In this document: one piece after another, positions 1 through 6,742 of the stretch
Position numbering within the stretch: position 1 is the stretch's first letter
How the letters are laid out: the number at the start of each line of letters is the position of its first letter
Assembly (NCBI GenBank): GCA_030620915.1
Contig: JAUXIR010000079.1
Coordinates: 1 to 6,742 of the forward strand
Reading direction: 5' to 3'
Origin: Geopsychrobacter sp.
GTDB taxonomy: Bacteria > Desulfobacterota > Desulfuromonadia > Desulfuromonadales > Geopsychrobacteraceae
Length of the DNA: 6,742 nt
The notes under the pieces: generated by a model
The model's input: the letters and a program-made list of their open reading frames with translations, nothing else
Told to the model about the DNA's origin: nothing
Database searches by the model: none
Position numbers and translations under genes: made by a program

Positions 1-48
1 ACCAGCTTAGCTCTACTCTGTGACAGATTACGTCACGATTGCTGGCTG

Positions 49-78
49 CTGGAGTTTAGTGCATAACCAGATTTTTTT
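49..78 (+). terminator. Weak terminator-like stem with T7 tract, for a possible plus-strand transcript from beyond the left edge
   Basis: CTGG plus TT (49-52, 55-56) can pair with AA plus CCAG (65-70), with a 2-nt bulge and an 8-nt loop, followed by A and seven T (72-78). A plus-strand frame open from base 1 to a TAA at 64-66 lies just before it and could be the tail of a converging gene. Twenty-one open codons are not significant by chance, and the peptide is not recognisable. The stem is short, so this is only a possibility. Confidence 0.2.
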
Positions 79-95
79 ATTCTAAAAACAAGATT

Positions 96-249
96 AGCCA
101 CCAAGGCACCAAGCCCCCCAAGGCAACTCAAACAACAGAAACAAATTGTTGAATCCGCCAGAAAGTTCAATCGCCCTATACCCCCGGGTTCATCCACAAA
201 AGAGCAAAAACCCGAAGTTCTTCTTGGTGGCCTTGGTGCCTTGGTGGCT
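96..249. repeat. 27-bp inverted repeat of CACCAAG-type units enclosing 100 nt
   Basis: The left arm (96-122) and right arm (223-249) are inverted copies, identical over the outer 18 bp (96-113 with 232-249) and with two mismatches over all 27. The right arm holds three TTGGTG units at 224, 233 and 241; the left arm holds two CACCAA units and a decayed third (CCCCAA). The 100-nt interior has a 6-bp stem (185-190 with 209-214) and a 5-bp stem (149-153 with 166-170). The right arm ends 17 bp after the flavin reductase stop. In a minus-strand transcript the closed stem would be followed by AATCTTGTTTTTAG (95-82), so the structure could help end transcription or protect the mRNA 3' end. Similar CACCAAG-rich repeats occur between genes in many bacteria (from memory, unverified). 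No gene is visible inside. Confidence 0.7.
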
Positions 250-266
250 GACTGGTGTTAGGATCG

Positions 267-851
267 TTATGAGTTCTTATCCGCAATCTGCAGACCGTCC
301 TTATAGGCATCGGCACACTTCTCACCCAGATTCCAGTATTGACGAATACCACCCAGATAAACAAGGGGGTCGAAGGCGCGCGGATCGATTTCGCCGCTGG
401 CCGAGAAGGCAGAATCAGCGGCGTGGATTTCGACAATCTCGCCCAACAGCAAGCGATAGTCACCCAGCTCAACTTCACGCAGCAGGCGACACTCGACATT
501 CAGGGGCGATTCGGCCAGCAAGGGCACGCCAATCTCAGCTGCGGGCTCAAGGCTTAACCCGGCCCGCTCCAGCTTGTTTTCATTACGCCCCGAACGGATA
601 CCGCAATAATCGGCCTCTACTGCCAGGCAGGCCGGCACCATATTAACCACGAATTCACCGCTCTGCAGGATGTTTTCGTAAGTCTTGCGCCCCACATTCA
701 GCGACACCGCCATGGTCGGCGGGGTCTTGCTGACGATCCCGGCCCAGGACGCGGTCATCAGGTTGACCTGACCATCGTCAGCGACGGAACTGATGATGGT
801 TGTCGGCTGCGGAAAGAAGGTCACGCAGGGGCCCAGGGTGCGTTTTTGCAT
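267..851 (-). CDS. Flavin reductase family protein, flavoredoxin-like FMN-binding protein
   Basis: This 194-residue protein belongs to the flavin reductase-like domain family (split-barrel FMN-binding fold), whose members bind FMN and pass electrons between NAD(P)H, flavins or partner proteins. Order and motifs fit the flavoredoxin subgroup known from Desulfovibrio: a short lead MQKRTLGP, NLMTASWAGIVSKTPPTMAV at 30-49 (flavin-contacting part), FVVNMVP at 67-73, DYCGIRSGRNENK at 81-93, then GVPLLAESPLNVEC, the barrel strand LLLGEIVEIHA and the ending PLVYLGGIRQYWNLGE. No signal peptide or membrane segment is visible, so it should be cytoplasmic. Length is normal for the family. Electron donor and acceptor cannot be read from sequence; a flavin reductase for a partner oxygenase is less likely because none is nearby. 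It follows the dehydrogenase gene by 91 nt, across a terminator-like hairpin. The start was chosen by its strong ribosome binding site. Confidence 0.9.
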   Translation of the reverse strand: MQKRTLGPCVTFFPQPTTIISSVADDGQVNLMTASWAGIVSKTPPTMAVSLNVGRKTYENILQSGEFVVNMVPACLAVEADYCGIRSGRNENKLERAGLSLEPAAEIGVPLLAESPLNVECRLLREVELGDYRLLLGEIVEIHAADSAFSASGEIDPRAFDPLVYLGGIRQYWNLGEKCADAYKDGLQIADKNS

Positions 852-856
852 ATACA

Positions 857-864
857 GTTCCTCC
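857..864 (-). promoter_or_regulatory. Ribosome binding site that sets the flavin reductase start
   Basis: GGAGGAAC (864-857 on the minus strand) is a near-perfect Shine-Dalgarno sequence, with GGAGG 8 nt before the ATG at 851-849. An in-frame TTG at 866-864 would add five residues (MEELY) but overlaps this site and has no comparable site of its own, so ATG 851 is the start. Confidence 0.85.
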
Positions 865-900
865 AAGATAAAAGAAGAGGGGCGACTCTGACATCGCCCC
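865..900 (-). terminator. GC-rich hairpin with T-rich tail between the dehydrogenase and flavin reductase genes
   Basis: Read on the minus strand, GGGGCGA (900-894) pairs perfectly with TCGCCCC (885-879) across an 8-nt loop, followed by TCTTCTTTTATCTT (878-865), 10 of 14 bases T. This has the form of a rho-independent terminator 43 nt after the dehydrogenase stop. The T tract is broken by C and A, so termination may be partial. It ends directly against the flavin reductase ribosome binding site, so it would either terminate nearly all transcripts before that gene or act as an attenuator. No separate promoter for the reductase is evident in the 91-nt gap. Confidence 0.6.
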
Positions 901-942
901 TGCCCGGTTCAATTTTTGTTATAGCTTCCTGCGCCGCTAAAA

Positions 943-3900
943 TCAACTACCAAGCAAGGCTTCAAGGGCACGGAGCAAAACCGTATAGGGATGGAAATTC
1001 GTCACCTCGTCGCGTGCAAGCTTTTCGCGCAGGTCACGATAGTTGCGGTATTTATGCTTCTTACTGCGGAAGAAAGCGCGACTGTCCCCGCTGTTTTCAA
1101 GCGCAATTTTCTGCACGATACCGAAGATAACATTACGCAGGCTCCCAAGCAGCGCCTCACGTGCGCTGCGATCCCAACTGTTGTGCACCGCCATGGTCTC
1201 GACACCGCTAAGCACCTCCTCAGCGGCGAGTTTGTCGATGACCTCAACGCTCAAGCGCACCAGGGGTCCCATCTCAAGCTTGGTCTGATTAACCAGTCGC
1301 ACCAGCGGCAGGAAGATCCTCAACTGCGGAAGAATGGCGAAGCGCTCGGCAAACAGCCGCGGCAGCGCTGCCGCGATTAATTCATCTTTACGCTCCAGAC
1401 AGACCTGCCAGGCGGGAGCTGAAAGCACGCTGGGTAGAATCTCGACATACTCGTCAAGCCAGAGATTCAAACGCTGCAGCCCTTTTTCATCCTGAGGCAA
1501 TTCAAGCTCATGACTGAGGACAAACAGGCAGGAATTGGCGAGAATCTGTTCAAGCTCGAGCAAGAGTCGATACTGCTGCTGACTCGGCATTTTGTTATCG
1601 AGGGCAAAAACCGCCTGGCGCATCTCCTCGGCACTCAGCAGATGATCAAGCAACAGATAGCTGTGCGCGACCTTGGATTGGGTGACCCCGGTCAGACGCG
1701 CAAGCCGCTGGCAAAAACTGCTGCCGGCTCGGTCGACCACATGATTTGTCATCACCGTCGCGGCAATTTCATTGGCCAACGGATGTTTCTTGAGCATTTC
1801 CGGATAACGCTCACGCGCCTGTTGCGGAAAATAGCTATGCAGCAGATTCTCTATGATTGGACCTGACGACAGACCCTCATCGAGCAGGCCACGAAACAGG
1901 GCCATCTTGCTATAGGCGAGCAGAACCGAGAGTTCGGGGCGCAAGAGGTTGGCCGGTTGACGTGAACTAACCTCCTTGCGTGACGGTAGGTATTCATCAC
2001 GTCGATCGAGCAATCCGGAACGACTCAGGCGATCCATCAATTCGAGGTGGGGTTCCACATCGTTCCGGCAGCGAAGCTCGTCGAGGGAGATCGAAAGGGT
2101 CTGGGCGTAATTATTGGCCAGCACATCGCGACAGACCGTCTCTTCCATCTCAGCCAACAATGCATAGCCCTCTTCGAGGCTCTTCATCTTGCGCCCGTTG
2201 CGCAGGACCTGCAGCAGAATCTTCAGGTTGACTTCATGATCGGAGCTGTCGACCCCGGCCGAGTTATCGACCGCATCGGTGTTCAGCCGCCCACCAAGCG
2301 CGGCAAATTCGATGCGTGCGCGTTGAGTCAGGCCCAGATTGCCCCCTTCGCCGATCACCTTGCAGCGCAACTGATTGGCGTCGACCCGCACCCCGTCATT
2401 GTGACGATCACCGGCATCGGTATCCTTTTCAGTCGAAGCCTTGATGTAGGTGCCGATGCCAGCATTCCAGAGCAGATCGACATCGGCACATAACAGCAGC
2501 TGGATCAGCCCAGGGACGTCGATCGAGCTGTTGCGCACTCCAAGCCACTGCCGCACCTGTGGAGAGAGCGGGATCTCCTTGAGTTCACGGGAAAAGATGC
2601 CGCCCCCCGCTGAAATCAGTTCGCGCCGGTAATCGTCCCATGAGGAGCGCGGCAACTGAAAGAGTCGTTTGCGCTCCTTGAATGAGGTGCTCGGGTCGGG
2701 ATCGGGATCGAGAAAAATATGGCGATGATCGAAGGCGGCCTTAAGGCCGATCTTCTTCGACAGCAGCATGCCGTTGCCGAAGACGTCGCCGCTCATGTCA
2801 CCGATACCGACAACGCTGAATTGCCGGGTCTGGATATCATGGCCCATTTCACGAAAATGACGCTTCACACCTTCCCAGGCACCCCGCGCAGTGATCCCGA
2901 GTTTTTTATGATCGTAGCCATGGGAACCGCCGCTGGCAAAGGCATCGCCCATCCAGAAACCATAGTCATTGCTCACCGCGTTGGCGGTATCGGGCAGATG
3001 GGCGGTCCCTTTGTCGGCTGCGACCACCAGATAGGGATCTTCTTCATCGTAGGCAATGATTCCTGCCGGGCGCTCTATCCCCTTGCGGGTTTGATTGTCG
3101 GTCAGATCGAGCAAGCCCATCATCAGATGCCGATAGGCATCCTTAACCAGCGGCAGCCCCTCTTCACGGCTGGTGAAGGCGGTCTTAACGATGAAGCCCC
3201 CCTTACTGCCGACCGGGACAATCACCGCGTTTTTGGTCATCTGAGCCTTCATCAGGCCGAGAACCTCGGTGCGGAAGTCATCGGGACGATCGGACCAACG
3301 GATGCCGCCCCGTGCAACCTTGCCGCCGCGCAGATGGATCCCTTCCATATCGACCGAGTGCACATAAACCTCGAACATCGGGCGGGGTGCCGGCATCTCG
3401 AACACACCCAGGGAGCTGATCTTGAGGCTGATAAAGTAGTCGTCCATCTCCCTGCGCTTATAAAACCCGGTGCGCACCGTCGAATCGATCAGATTGAACA
3501 GGGTGCGCAAGATCTGGTCTTCATTGCTCTCGGCGACCCTGGACAGGGCTTCGACAAGCTCCATCCGCACCGGCGAGAGCACCAGATCTTCGCGAGCCAG
3601 CGGATCGTCCCAGGCTGGACAGGGCTTAAAGCGGCCTTCAAAATAGCGATAAAGGAGTAAGGCAACCTGCGGATTATGGATCAGTGCGTAGGCGACCCTT
3701 TTTTTGGTAAAGGTGGTGCCGAGTTGGAAGTAGTAGTTCCGATAGGCGCGAAAAACATCGATCTCCTGCCAGTCGAGACCGGTCAGCAGCAACAACCCAT
3801 GCAGATAATCATTCTCTACCTGTCCGCGCTCGAGAGCGTCGAGGGTCTCAAGCAACAGGGGCTTGATCCGGGTCATCGGCAGGGCATCTTCACTCTTGGC

Positions 3901-5685
3901 TCTGATGGCGAAGCTCTTGATGAAAACCTCGCCGCCGGTCGGCCGCACCAGGTAGTCAACCTCTTCAATAACGGTTAAGCCCAGGTTTTCAAGAAAGGGC
4001 ATCAGATCGTTGAGATAGCTGCGGGTTTTCTTGTAGTACTGCAGGCGGTAATAGCGCTCGTCACCATCAAATGGCCCCCAGAGATCGAAAAACGCCGCTC
4101 CTTCGGCTAGGACCCGTTCGACATTGCGTACGTCACGTACGGCAAAGCGTGGATGCAGGCGGGTCTTATACTCAGCATCAAAGGCCTTGTGATAGCGTCG
4201 ATAAAGCTGCTGTGACGTCTGCTCTGAATCGCGTTCGAGCAGCTGCCTGAACTTACGGCTCCAGGGGAGGGCCAGCCTGGTCAGTCCGTGCTCGAGTTGG
4301 ATGGTGTCGACACTCAGATTACGTTGCAGGACGCGCAGGCTGACGTGAACGCTCAGGTAGTCGGTCGACAGATGGATGATGCGACTCTCCACCGCCTGTG
4401 CCTTGAAATAACGCTTCAGATAATTCTCTATTCTCGTCATCCCCGCGGTTGAATAGAAGCTGCGCGGCATAATCAGCAACAGCGTCAGCCCTGAACCGGA
4501 CATGTTGGGCGCCACGACAATCTTCACCCCGGACTGGCGGTGCATCTGGACAAAAAACTGCACCATCCTGTGCAGTTCATCGTCACTCATCAGGAAGAGT
4601 TCCACCTTGGGGAATGAGTTCAGAATTTCGCGAATCTTACGGTAGTTGTGGCTGGCGGAGAGGATATGCAGATCGCTGAGAACCTTTTCGATCCGGGCGT
4701 GCAAAACCGGAATACTCAAGGCAGGCTGATCGGCCTCCTGCTGGGTATAAAACCCCCAGAAGCCCTCTTCAATAACCTCGCCCGACGGCAGGGACTCACG
4801 GATCCCGAGATAGGTCAGGCGTTCGAAATGGTGGATGGGGTTGCGTAGCGCACTCTTTTCCAACACCACCGGGCCCGGGGCGGTGGTGCGAGCGGCGAAC
4901 ACATCCTGACGGAGATCGATTGGACCCGGATTTAGTCCGAGGGGATCACTGAACAGGTTGTCGATCCCCTGCTGGCTGTCGGCCAGTTCGACAATTTCCG
5001 CTCCCGTTTTTTCCCTGAAGCGACATGAGGCAATAGGCAGGAAGCTGTCGTTGCAGAGCCAACCAAACAGATCGGCATAAGCCTTAAGCTCCTGTCTGTT
5101 ACTCAGATCGGTCATTCTCTGCAGCAGCGATTGGCGCGAAGCGGAGACCTGCAAACAGGAGTTGATGATCAATTCAACCGCAGCCAGCAGTATCTTCTGC
5201 CCACTCTTGGCAAAATGGTTCAACTCGATCCAGACGAGTGATTCGCGCGCGCCCTCCCCTTCGGTTCCGCTAATCGCTACGATTCTGCCATTCTTGCGCG
5301 TGACCGCGAGGATCGGATGGCAGACAACGCGAAAGTTGAATGCTTCGCGGTGCAGATACTCCTGGATGCTGGTGAAGATATAATTCGCATCGGGGGCATT
5401 GGCTAAAAGAAAGTAGCGCCCTTCAACCTCAAGCGGCAGTAATTTTACCCGAATGGCTTTTTTACGGACCTGCAAAAAGCTGCTGACCGCGTCAAAACTA
5501 TCAAAAAGTTTGTCGGCACTCAGTCCGCCGCGCAAGGCGTCGGGCACCTGTTGCAGGAGGATCTCAGCCAACGACCTGAGATGGGGATTCTCTTGCGGCG
5601 AAATACGCTGGTCAAGTTGACGCAGAAGCTCCGGGATTGGCAAGACCTTGCCGGAATGACCATGGGCAACAAAATTGATCTTCAT
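943..5685 (-). CDS. gdhB: NAD-dependent glutamate dehydrogenase, large 180-kDa class (GdhB/L-GDH type, Bac_GDH family)
   Basis: The product oxidatively deaminates L-glutamate to 2-oxoglutarate and ammonium with NAD+, a mainly catabolic cytoplasmic reaction. It has 1580 residues, close to the roughly 1600 of known members such as Pseudomonas aeruginosa GdhB. The N-terminal part (about 1-700) matches the family's regulatory region of ACT-like domains in outline, e.g. ESLVWIEL at 148-155 and LFGWLCNDSF at 206-215, but is more divergent. The catalytic core (PF05088) is strongly conserved: KVARGGIRWSDRP at 789-801, KNAVIVPVGSKGG at 818-830 with K828 the likely catalytic lysine and K818 a substrate lysine, AADKGTAHLPDTAN at 889-902 with D891 the likely catalytic aspartate, the Rossmann-type VVGIGDMSGDVFGNG at 958-972, NAGIGTYIKA at 1074-1083, VIGEGGNLG at 1110-1118 and DNSAGVDSSDHEVN at 1140-1153. 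The C-terminal helical region includes LRPELSVLLAY at 1248-1258. The ATG at 5685 has GGAG 5 nt upstream; an in-frame TAG at 5742-5740 with no ATG, GTG or TTG between excludes a longer protein. No frameshift is seen. Residue roles are assigned by analogy with small GDHs. The symbol follows Pseudomonas usage. Confidence 0.95.
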   Translation of the reverse strand: MKINFVAHGHSGKVLPIPELLRQLDQRISPQENPHLRSLAEILLQQVPDALRGGLSADKLFDSFDAVSSFLQVRKKAIRVKLLPLEVEGRYFLLANAPDANYIFTSIQEYLHREAFNFRVVCHPILAVTRKNGRIVAISGTEGEGARESLVWIELNHFAKSGQKILLAAVELIINSCLQVSASRQSLLQRMTDLSNRQELKAYADLFGWLCNDSFLPIASCRFREKTGAEIVELADSQQGIDNLFSDPLGLNPGPIDLRQDVFAARTTAPGPVVLEKSALRNPIHHFERLTYLGIRESLPSGEVIEEGFWGFYTQQEADQPALSIPVLHARIEKVLSDLHILSASHNYRKIREILNSFPKVELFLMSDDELHRMVQFFVQMHRQSGVKIVVAPNMSGSGLTLLLIMPRSFYSTAGMTRIENYLKRYFKAQAVESRIIHLSTDYLSVHVSLRVLQRNLSVDTIQLEHGLTRLALPWSRKFRQLLERDSEQTSQQLYRRYHKAFDAEYKTRLHPRFAVRDVRNVERVLAEGAAFFDLWGPFDGDERYYRLQYYKKTRSYLNDLMPFLENLGLTVIEEVDYLVRPTGGEVFIKSFAIRAKSEDALPMTRIKPLLLETLDALERGQVENDYLHGLLLLTGLDWQEIDVFRAYRNYYFQLGTTFTKKRVAYALIHNPQVALLLYRYFEGRFKPCPAWDDPLAREDLVLSPVRMELVEALSRVAESNEDQILRTLFNLIDSTVRTGFYKRREMDDYFISLKISSLGVFEMPAPRPMFEVYVHSVDMEGIHLRGGKVARGGIRWSDRPDDFRTEVLGLMKAQMTKNAVIVPVGSKGGFIVKTAFTSREEGLPLVKDAYRHLMMGLLDLTDNQTRKGIERPAGIIAYDEEDPYLVVAADKGTAHLPDTANAVSNDYGFWMGDAFASGGSHGYDHKKLGITARGAWEGVKRHFREMGHDIQTRQFSVVGIGDMSGDVFGNGMLLSKKIGLKAAFDHRHIFLDPDPDPSTSFKERKRLFQLPRSSWDDYRRELISAGGGIFSRELKEIPLSPQVRQWLGVRNSSIDVPGLIQLLLCADVDLLWNAGIGTYIKASTEKDTDAGDRHNDGVRVDANQLRCKVIGEGGNLGLTQRARIEFAALGGRLNTDAVDNSAGVDSSDHEVNLKILLQVLRNGRKMKSLEEGYALLAEMEETVCRDVLANNYAQTLSISLDELRCRNDVEPHLELMDRLSRSGLLDRRDEYLPSRKEVSSRQPANLLRPELSVLLAYSKMALFRGLLDEGLSSGPIIENLLHSYFPQQARERYPEMLKKHPLANEIAATVMTNHVVDRAGSSFCQRLARLTGVTQSKVAHSYLLLDHLLSAEEMRQAVFALDNKMPSQQQYRLLLELEQILANSCLFVLSHELELPQDEKGLQRLNLWLDEYVEILPSVLSAPAWQVCLERKDELIAAALPRLFAERFAILPQLRIFLPLVRLVNQTKLEMGPLVRLSVEVIDKLAAEEVLSGVETMAVHNSWDRSAREALLGSLRNVIFGIVQKIALENSGDSRAFFRSKKHKYRNYRDLREKLARDEVTNFHPYTVLLRALEALLGS

Positions 5686-5715
5686 ATGTTCTCCGTAGCT
5701 GAGGCAGGGTGAGAA

Positions 5716-5744
5716 AATATAACTATCCCCTAATGCTATCTAAG
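5716..5744 (-). promoter_or_regulatory. Weak sigma70-like promoter candidate for the glutamate dehydrogenase gene
   Basis: The 111-nt gap between rsmA and the dehydrogenase gene contains TATATT (5721-5716), five of six matches to the -10 consensus, in an AT-rich stretch. Seventeen bases upstream is CTTAGA, only three of six matches to -35. Transcription would start near 5709, giving a leader of roughly 24 nt that contains the ribosome binding site GGAG (5694-5691), 5 nt before the ATG. The gap is long for a tight operon and has room for a promoter, but the -35 box is poor. The gene could instead be read through from rsmA. Confidence 0.25.
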
Positions 5745-5796
5745 GCCTGGCGAGACTGCAAGGGGCGAACAGCGCAAATGTAAAGAAGCTGGGGGC

Positions 5797-6597
5797 TTAA
5801 CGCAGTTGATGAAGTGCCTTGGTCAAACGGGAGAAATCAGTCAGATCGAGACTTTCACCACGCCGTGATGGTTCAATCGCAGCGGCAGAAAGACCCCGGT
5901 CTACATGGTCACGCGGAAAGCCGCCGGCCATCAGGCTGTTGCGCAGCTGCTTGCGTCTCTGGGTGAAGGCGGCCTTGACCACCTTGGTGAAGAACGCGGG
6001 GTCGACCGGATCGACCCTGGGCGCTGCCAGGGGGGTGAACCTGAGAACCAGGGAATCAACCCTGGGCGGAGGTGAAAAAGATTCGGGGCCGACATCAACC
6101 ACAGCCTCGATATCATACCAGAGCTGACAGAGTACCGAGAGGATACCGTAATCCTTGCACCCGGGTGCGGCGCAAAGACGATCGCCAACCTCCTTCTGGA
6201 ACATCAGGACCATGCTCGAGAAGAGATGCCGGTTCGCGAGCAGCAAAAAAACCACCTGAGTGGAGATATTATACGGCAGGTTGGCGACCAGATTATAAGG
6301 CGGTGAGTTGAGCAATGCCGGCAGGTTGGCCTTTAAGATGTCGCCACTATGGATCAGCAGGCGTGGATTATTCCGCTGCATGAGTCGTGCGATCAGGTCG
6401 CGATCGATCTCGAAAACCTCAACCCGAGCGGCGACTTCGAGCAGCCGTTCGGTCAAGACACCGAGGCCGGGTCCGATCTCTACCACCGTATCAGCGGGAT
6501 CGATATCCGCAGCCTGGATGATTCGGTCGATCACATACTGGTCATTGAGAAAATGCTGGCCAAATTTTTTCTTGGTACGGTAATCCATCGTCATCAT
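5797..6597 (-). CDS. rsmA: 16S rRNA (adenine1518-N6/adenine1519-N6)-dimethyltransferase RsmA (KsgA)
   Basis: This enzyme uses S-adenosylmethionine to put two methyl groups on each of two adjacent adenines (A1518 and A1519, E. coli numbering) in the helix 45 loop of 16S rRNA, a late step and quality check in 30S subunit assembly in the cytoplasm. At 266 residues it has normal family length and every signature: KKFGQHFLND near residues 10-19, the SAM-binding motif EIGPGLG at 40-46, the acidic ribose-binding end of strand 2 (FEID, 62-65), GD at 85-86, the catalytic NLPYN at 106-110, FQKEVGDRL at 133-141, FSPPPRVDS at 174-182 and the C-terminal AFTQRRKQLRNSL at 210-222. Three ATGs (6597, 6594, 6588) could serve as start; the first is preferred because it overlaps the upstream stop, though the conserved part begins after the third. 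No clear terminator follows. Catalytically intact; identity is firm. Confidence 0.97.
   Translation of the reverse strand: MMTMDYRTKKKFGQHFLNDQYVIDRIIQAADIDPADTVVEIGPGLGVLTERLLEVAARVEVFEIDRDLIARLMQRNNPRLLIHSGDILKANLPALLNSPPYNLVANLPYNISTQVVFLLLANRHLFSSMVLMFQKEVGDRLCAAPGCKDYGILSVLCQLWYDIEAVVDVGPESFSPPPRVDSLVLRFTPLAAPRVDPVDPAFFTKVVKAAFTQRRKQLRNSLMAGGFPRDHVDRGLSAAAIEPSRRGESLDLTDFSRLTKALHQLR
6594..6597 (-). promoter_or_regulatory. ATGA stop/start overlap coupling the membrane protein gene to rsmA
   Basis: The TGA of the upstream frame (6596-6594) lies inside the ATG of rsmA (6597-6595). The bases before this ATG (AACCAAGAA) hold no good Shine-Dalgarno sequence, so ribosomes finishing the upstream gene may re-initiate here. 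Two more in-frame ATGs follow at 6594 and 6588; the last would give a protein starting MDYRTKKKFG. The overlap is seen directly; translational coupling is inferred. Confidence 0.55.
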
Positions 6598-6742
6598 TTC
6601 TTGGTTCTATTTCGCCGCCGCGGCCAGCGGGGTATCCGCCACAGCCGCATTTCAGGCACAAATTTAAGCGTAACCGTATAGCCGATCACCGCCGCGGCAA
6701 TGCCGAAGAGCAGACTGCCGAGCGCCAGCGGCAGAACCACCT
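6594..6742 (-). CDS. C-terminal end of a small membrane protein, probably DUF2062 family (5' part outside the window)
   Basis: Only the last 48 codons and the TGA stop are present; the gene continues beyond the right edge, with the first complete codon at 6740. The translation begins VVLPLALGSLLFGIAAAV, a hydrophobic glycine/alanine-rich stretch long enough for one membrane helix, and ends in a strongly basic tail (WPRRRNRTKK) that would be expected on the cytoplasmic side. The LPLALGSLLFG pattern followed by a short arginine-rich tail resembles the C-terminus of DUF2062 proteins, small inner-membrane proteins of unknown function. That match is from memory of the family and covers only the tail, so another small membrane protein is possible. 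The stop codon overlaps the first ATG of rsmA by 4 nt, which argues that this short frame is real and co-transcribed with rsmA. Confidence 0.6.
   Translation of the reverse strand, partial: VVLPLALGSLLFGIAAAVIGYTVTLKFVPEMRLWRIPRWPRRRNRTKK

Noticed and set aside
1..66. 3' end of a plus-strand gene entering from the left edge
   Set aside because: Twenty-one open codons occur often by chance and the peptide is not recognisable; not listed as a gene, only mentioned with the weak terminator-like stem.
146..646. 166-codon plus-strand frame crossing the inverted repeat and the flavin reductase gene
   Set aside because: It overlaps the reductase on the opposite strand, has a composition typical of a shadow frame (rich in R, P, H and S), and has no recognisable domain.
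2693..2712. Short GGGATC tandem repeat
   Set aside because: It encodes the Asp-Pro-Asp-Pro-Asp-Pro run after the conserved FLDP motif, a region that is normally DP-rich in this family; ordinary coding sequence.
2719..3660. 313-codon open frame on the plus strand, antisense to the dehydrogenase catalytic core
   Set aside because: It lies wholly opposite the most conserved part of a confirmed gene, its protein resembles no known family, and long antisense frames are common opposite GC-rich conserved genes.
5756..5781. Sigma54 promoter with TTGCAG as the -12 element
   Set aside because: The required GG of the -24 element is missing at the correct spacing (CTGTTC instead of TGGCAC).
5775..5804. 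Terminator after rsmA
   Set aside because: Only a 4-bp stem (AAGC/GCTT around the stop codon) with a mixed CTTTACATTT tail; too weak to support.

Overview
The window carries four genes, all on the minus strand, so transcription runs from the right edge to the left: the 3' end of a small membrane protein gene (probably DUF2062), rsmA/ksgA (16S rRNA dimethyladenosine transferase), a very large gene for the 180-kDa class of NAD-dependent glutamate dehydrogenase, and a flavoredoxin-like flavin reductase. The first 266 bases have no convincing gene and hold an AT-rich stretch with a long inverted repeat.

The organism is a Gram-negative-like bacterium of moderate GC content. The RsmA sequence, the flavoredoxin-type flavin reductase (a type common in sulfate- and metal-reducing anaerobes) and the gene mix suggest a deltaproteobacterium of the Desulfuromonas/Geobacter kind. 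This rests on general resemblance and is only an inference.

Layout from right to left: 6742-6594, C-terminus of the membrane protein, whose stop codon overlaps the first rsmA start codon by 4 nt (ATGA). 6597-5797, rsmA with all signature motifs. 5796-5686, a 111-nt gap with a weak promoter candidate and a good ribosome binding site for the next gene. 5685-943, the glutamate dehydrogenase, an uninterrupted 1580-codon frame. 942-852, a 91-nt gap with a GC-rich hairpin and T-rich tail directly in front of the ribosome binding site of the flavin reductase. 851-267, the flavin reductase. 266-1, the non-coding end with a 27-bp inverted repeat built from CACCAAG-type units.

The first two genes are probably co-transcribed housekeeping genes. 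Glutamate dehydrogenase converts glutamate to 2-oxoglutarate, ammonium and NADH, a catabolic carbon/nitrogen link. The flavin reductase may be partly co-transcribed with it through the intergenic hairpin, but no shared pathway can be shown from sequence. I see no CRISPR array, tRNA, rRNA, insertion sequence or defence system, and nothing that amounts to a new multi-gene system. The most unusual parts are the two non-coding stretches flanking the flavin reductase gene.
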